Assembly (NCBI RefSeq): GCF_000817785.2
Contig: NZ_JTCM02000003.1
Coordinates: forward strand, 1-64,000
DNA length: 64,000 nucleotides
Reading direction: 5' to 3'
Source: Hassallia byssoidea VB512170
GTDB taxonomy: Bacteria > Cyanobacteriota > Cyanobacteriia > Cyanobacteriales > Nostocaceae
Shown here: piece after piece, positions 61,249 to 64,000 of the stretch
How positions within the stretch are numbered: the first letter of the stretch is position 1
Layout of the letters: every line of letters begins with the position of its first letter
Position numbers and translations under genes: made by a program
The notes under the pieces: generated by a model
What the model saw: only the letters and a program-made list of their open reading frames with translations
Told to the model about the DNA's origin: nothing
Databases searched by the model: none

Positions 61249-63882
61249 TTATTCTGGCAAACCCCGAACTTGCATCAAATCCAATCCGCGTTCAAATATT
61301 TCATCAATCGGCAACATTTGACCATCAACAGTCATAAATTTATGGTCTTTTGTTGCTTGAATAACTGAACCATCTTCCAAACAATATTCAAAAACTTCTT
61401 GTTTACCGCGATTATGCCATTGGGCAATGATTTGAGTGTATACATTACCATTACTATCAATACTATACACACTGCACTCAATGCCCTTTTCTACAATTTC
61501 CCCAATCGGTAAAAAGCCATATTCTACCGTTAAAACTTTTGTATCATAGCTTAAACAATATTCGGCAAACTTCAACATGTCGTTGAATAATTTCTCGGCG
61601 ACTTGTTTATTAACTCCATTTTTTGCCGAGCCATCAATGAATTTCTCCCGTTGCTTTTCCATTTCCGCAACTTTCTTTTTACCCATTGCACGGCGCATTA
61701 AATCGGCTTGTCCTAAAGTATATCCACCCATATCTTGAGCAATTTTCATAATTTGCTCTTGATAAACCATAATTCCATAGGTTTCATTCAATATGGGTTC
61801 TAAAATAGAGTTACCGTATTTAATTTCCTCTCGACCGTGCTTGCGGTTAATAAAATCAGGAATCAATCCTGCATCTAATGGTCCTGGTCGATAAAGCGCC
61901 AAAATCGAAGAAATATCTTCTATATTAGAAGGCTTCAAATCTCGCACTATCTGACGCATTCCCGAAGATTCTAATTGAAAGATACCTTCTAACTCACCAG
62001 CTTCTAAAAGTTCATAAGCTTTTTTGACTTCATTTGGTAAAACTTTATGTTCACCTTTTGCTAATATTTGTTGCGCTCTTCTTTCTTGACGGACAATATC
62101 ATCAGGGTCAATCGGAATTTTTTGAGTTTGTGCAATTAAATCCAAAGTATTTTGAATTAATGTCAGGTTTCGCAAACCTAAGAAATCCATTTTTAACAAA
62201 CCCATAGATTCCAAGTCTTCCATGAAATACTGGGTAATCACAGAACCGTCATTATTCTTTTGTAGCGGCACAATTTCATCGAGAGGATCGGCAGAAATTA
62301 CCACCCCTGCAGCATGAACACCAAAGGTTTTGTTAGTTCCTTCAATTCGCATCGCCATATCAACCCAATGACGAACGTGTGGTTCATTATCATATTTTGC
62401 TTTAAACTCTGGTTCTGGGGTTTTCTCAGAAATCATTACCTTGAGTTTTGTAGGTTTACCCCGCACCACAGGAATTAATTTCGCCATTTTGTCTGATTCG
62501 CCATAAGGAATATTCAACACTCTGGCGACATCTTTCAAGACAGCTTTAGAAGTTAATCGATTAAAGGTGATAATTTGGGCTACTCTTTCTGTACCGTATT
62601 TTTCAGTTACGTATTCAATAACTTTATCGCGTTGATCAATACAGAAATCTGTATCAATATCCGGCATTGATTTACGTTCTGGGTTCAAAAATCGCTCGAA
62701 TAATAAACCGTGATGTACGGGGTCAATATTAGTAATTCGCATTGCATAAGCAACCAAAGAACCTGCGGCTGAACCTCGACCAGGACCGACGGGAATCTTA
62801 TTATCTCTAGCAAATTTGATGTAGTCCCACACGACTAAAAAGTATGTGGAAAAACCCATCTTTTGCAGCATTTTTAGTTCATACTCTAATCTTTCTTTGT
62901 ATTCTGGATCAACTTCGCTACGCGATTTGCGATTTAATCTTTCTAAAAGTCCTTGCCAAGCAACTTCTTCAACGTATGTGTCGGCAGTGTGACCAGATGG
63001 TATGGGATAATTGGGAATGCGAGGCTCACCCATAATATTGTGGTAAGGCTCGACTTTATCTGCAACTTCTTCGGTAGTGTTTATAGCTTCGGCAATGACA
63101 TCATCTGGCAAATGGTCGCGAAATAGCTGACTCATTTCTTCAGCAGATTTCAGATATTCTGTGCCGCTATAACGCATCCGATTATCTTCACTAATCAGCT
63201 TGCCAGTTTGAATACATAGTAAAGCGTCGTGTGCTTCTACGTCGAAACATGAAATATAATGGGAATCATTGGTGGCTATAAATTTAATTCCTAGTTCCTT
63301 GGCAATTCTGATAATTTCAACGTTAACAATTCTGTCTTCTTGGGAACCGTGGTCTTGAATTTCTAAATAAAAATCATCGCCAAATACTTCTTTATACCAT
63401 TGAGCGACTTTACGTGCAGCATCGGGTCGATTGCTGAGAATTGCTTGGGGTATTTCTCCACCCAAACAAGCACTAGTAACTATCAAACCTTCATGGTATT
63501 CTTTAAGTAAGTCTTTGTTAATGCAAGGACGAGAAAATATACCTTTGCCTTGTACACCTTTGAGGTGAGAAATAGTTGTTAATTTAACTAAATTTTTGTA
63601 ACCTTTTGTATTTTTCGCTAAAACAACTTGATGATAACGGGGACGGCGTTCTTGTTTTTCGATATCGCCGTTAATGATATACATTTCGTTGCCAATAATT
63701 GGCTTAATATTTCGACTGCGGCAAATTTTGATTAGTTCGATCGCACCATACATCACACCATGATCCGTGAGGGCGATCGCTTTCATACCGAGTGCAAGTG
63801 CTTGATCGATCAACTCCGGTAACTGACTGGCGCCATCAAGCAAACTGTAATCACTGTGAATGTGCAAAGGGACAAAAGACAT
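61249..63882 (-). CDS. dnaE: DNA polymerase III alpha subunit, N-half with split intein (DnaE-N)
   Basis: The 877-residue protein is the N-terminal part of the replicative polymerase. It has a PHP domain ('[36 protein letters not shown]'), the Pol III palm with '[24 protein letters not shown]' and '[12 protein letters not shown]', and the fingers ending in 'KFAEY'. Residue 776 is Cys1 of a 102-residue split-intein N-fragment (to residue 877). The intein C-fragment and the rest of DnaE are encoded elsewhere, and trans-splicing joins the halves. This split gene is a mark of cyanobacteria. Confidence 0.97.
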   Translation of the reverse strand: MSFVPLHIHSDYSLLDGASQLPELIDQALALGMKAIALTDHGVMYGAIELIKICRSRNIKPIIGNEMYIINGDIEKQERRPRYHQVVLAKNTKGYKNLVKLTTISHLKGVQGKGIFSRPCINKDLLKEYHEGLIVTSACLGGEIPQAILSNRPDAARKVAQWYKEVFGDDFYLEIQDHGSQEDRIVNVEIIRIAKELGIKFIATNDSHYISCFDVEAHDALLCIQTGKLISEDNRMRYSGTEYLKSAEEMSQLFRDHLPDDVIAEAINTTEEVADKVEPYHNIMGEPRIPNYPIPSGHTADTYVEEVAWQGLLERLNRKSRSEVDPEYKERLEYELKMLQKMGFSTYFLVVWDYIKFARDNKIPVGPGRGSAAGSLVAYAMRITNIDPVHHGLLFERFLNPERKSMPDIDTDFCIDQRDKVIEYVTEKYGTERVAQIITFNRLTSKAVLKDVARVLNIPYGESDKMAKLIPVVRGKPTKLKVMISEKTPEPEFKAKYDNEPHVRHWVDMAMRIEGTNKTFGVHAAGVVISADPLDEIVPLQKNNDGSVITQYFMEDLESMGLLKMDFLGLRNLTLIQNTLDLIAQTQKIPIDPDDIVRQERRAQQILAKGEHKVLPNEVKKAYELLEAGELEGIFQLESSGMRQIVRDLKPSNIEDISSILALYRPGPLDAGLIPDFINRKHGREEIKYGNSILEPILNETYGIMVYQEQIMKIAQDMGGYTLGQADLMRRAMGKKKVAEMEKQREKFIDGSAKNGVNKQVAEKLFNDMLKFAEYCLSYDTKVLTVEYGFLPIGEIVEKGIECSVYSIDSNGNVYTQIIAQWHNRGKQEVFEYCLEDGSVIQATKDHKFMTVDGQMLPIDEIFERGLDLMQVRGLPE
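61252..61557 (-). other. Split DnaE intein, N-fragment
   Basis: The 102 residues from Cys776 ('[19 protein letters not shown]') to the terminal 'GLP-E' closely match the Npu DnaE intein N-fragment in length and order of blocks A and B. The landmarks are '[12 protein letters not shown]', '[17 protein letters not shown]' and '[17 protein letters not shown]', which holds the block B TxxH. The extein junction is FAEY|C, as in Nostoc. Confidence 0.95.
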
Positions 63883-64000
63883 ATACGTTACCCAACACCG
63901 ACAAACAACACAAGCGTTTTCTATTAAACTACAGTAACGAAGCTTTCATACACACTGACAAAGAAAATATGCTTATGTTAAGGCGATCGCACTTGCCCTC

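Noticed and set aside
63883-64000. Possible gene at the right edge
   Set aside because: The 118 bases upstream of dnaE are AT-rich with one HIP1 site and likely contain the dnaE promoter; no gene start can be supported.

Overview
This is chromosomal DNA of a cyanobacterium, most likely a filamentous heterocyst-forming member of the Nostocales. Supporting signs are frequent HIP1 octamers (GCGATCGC), an allophycocyanin operon whose ApcE core linker has four linker repeats, a split-intein dnaE closely resembling the Nostoc punctiforme type, a cyanobacterial atp operon lacking beta and epsilon, and abundant short tandem repeats between genes. The genus cannot be fixed from the sequence alone.

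Layout. 0-7 kb: a peptidoglycan-binding-domain protein, a subtilase, an LprI-like protein, a 2'-5' RNA ligase-like protein with a MITE just upstream, a YCII pseudogene, SRP RNA (ffs), a phasin-like protein, queF and a Nif11-type RiPP precursor gene. 7-12.6 kb: two Uma2 proteins, the System II cytochrome c biogenesis pair ccdA-ccs1, ftsW and a decayed glycosyltransferase. 12.6-19.1 kb: an H-NOX gas sensor coupled to its histidine kinase, a GH74-like lipoprotein and a glycosyltransferase. 19.2-24.6 kb: apcE-apcA-apcB-apcC on the minus strand. 25-30.9 kb: an accessory zone with a papain-fold secreted toxin and candidate immunity genes, a BrnT/BrnA toxin-antitoxin pair and a DUF4160/DUF2442 pair. 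The last two are each bracketed by direct repeats.

31-39.4 kb: a methyltransferase, the atp operon (I, a, c, b', b, delta, alpha, gamma) and tmRNA (ssrA). 39.4-46.8 kb: DUF1830, a membrane protein, a rifampin phosphotransferase gene (rph) that looks imported and lies beside MITE-like repeats, trpD carrying an in-frame repeat insertion, and an aspartic protease lipoprotein that overlaps trpD tail to tail. 47-51.6 kb: carA, a STAS protein, Mini-RNase III, an RlmB-type methyltransferase with an N-terminal repeat array, and DUF1816. 51.6-56.5 kb: a hydrolase, three tandem CAP-domain proteins, a broken mazF with intact antitoxin and operator, and a DsbA-like protein. 56.8-61.2 kb: a poorly characterised cluster (Ig-like/TM protein, PLD-like protein, frameshifted coiled-coil membrane protein). 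61.2-63.9 kb: the DnaE N-half with the N-part of a split intein.

The housekeeping blocks (apc, atp, ssrA, ffs, dnaE) are standard. The most unusual material is the toxin/immunity and toxin-antitoxin zone with its bracketing repeats, the rph island, the repeat insertion inside trpD, the orphan Nif11 gene between copies of the queF 3' end, and the uncharacterised cluster at 56.8-61.2 kb.
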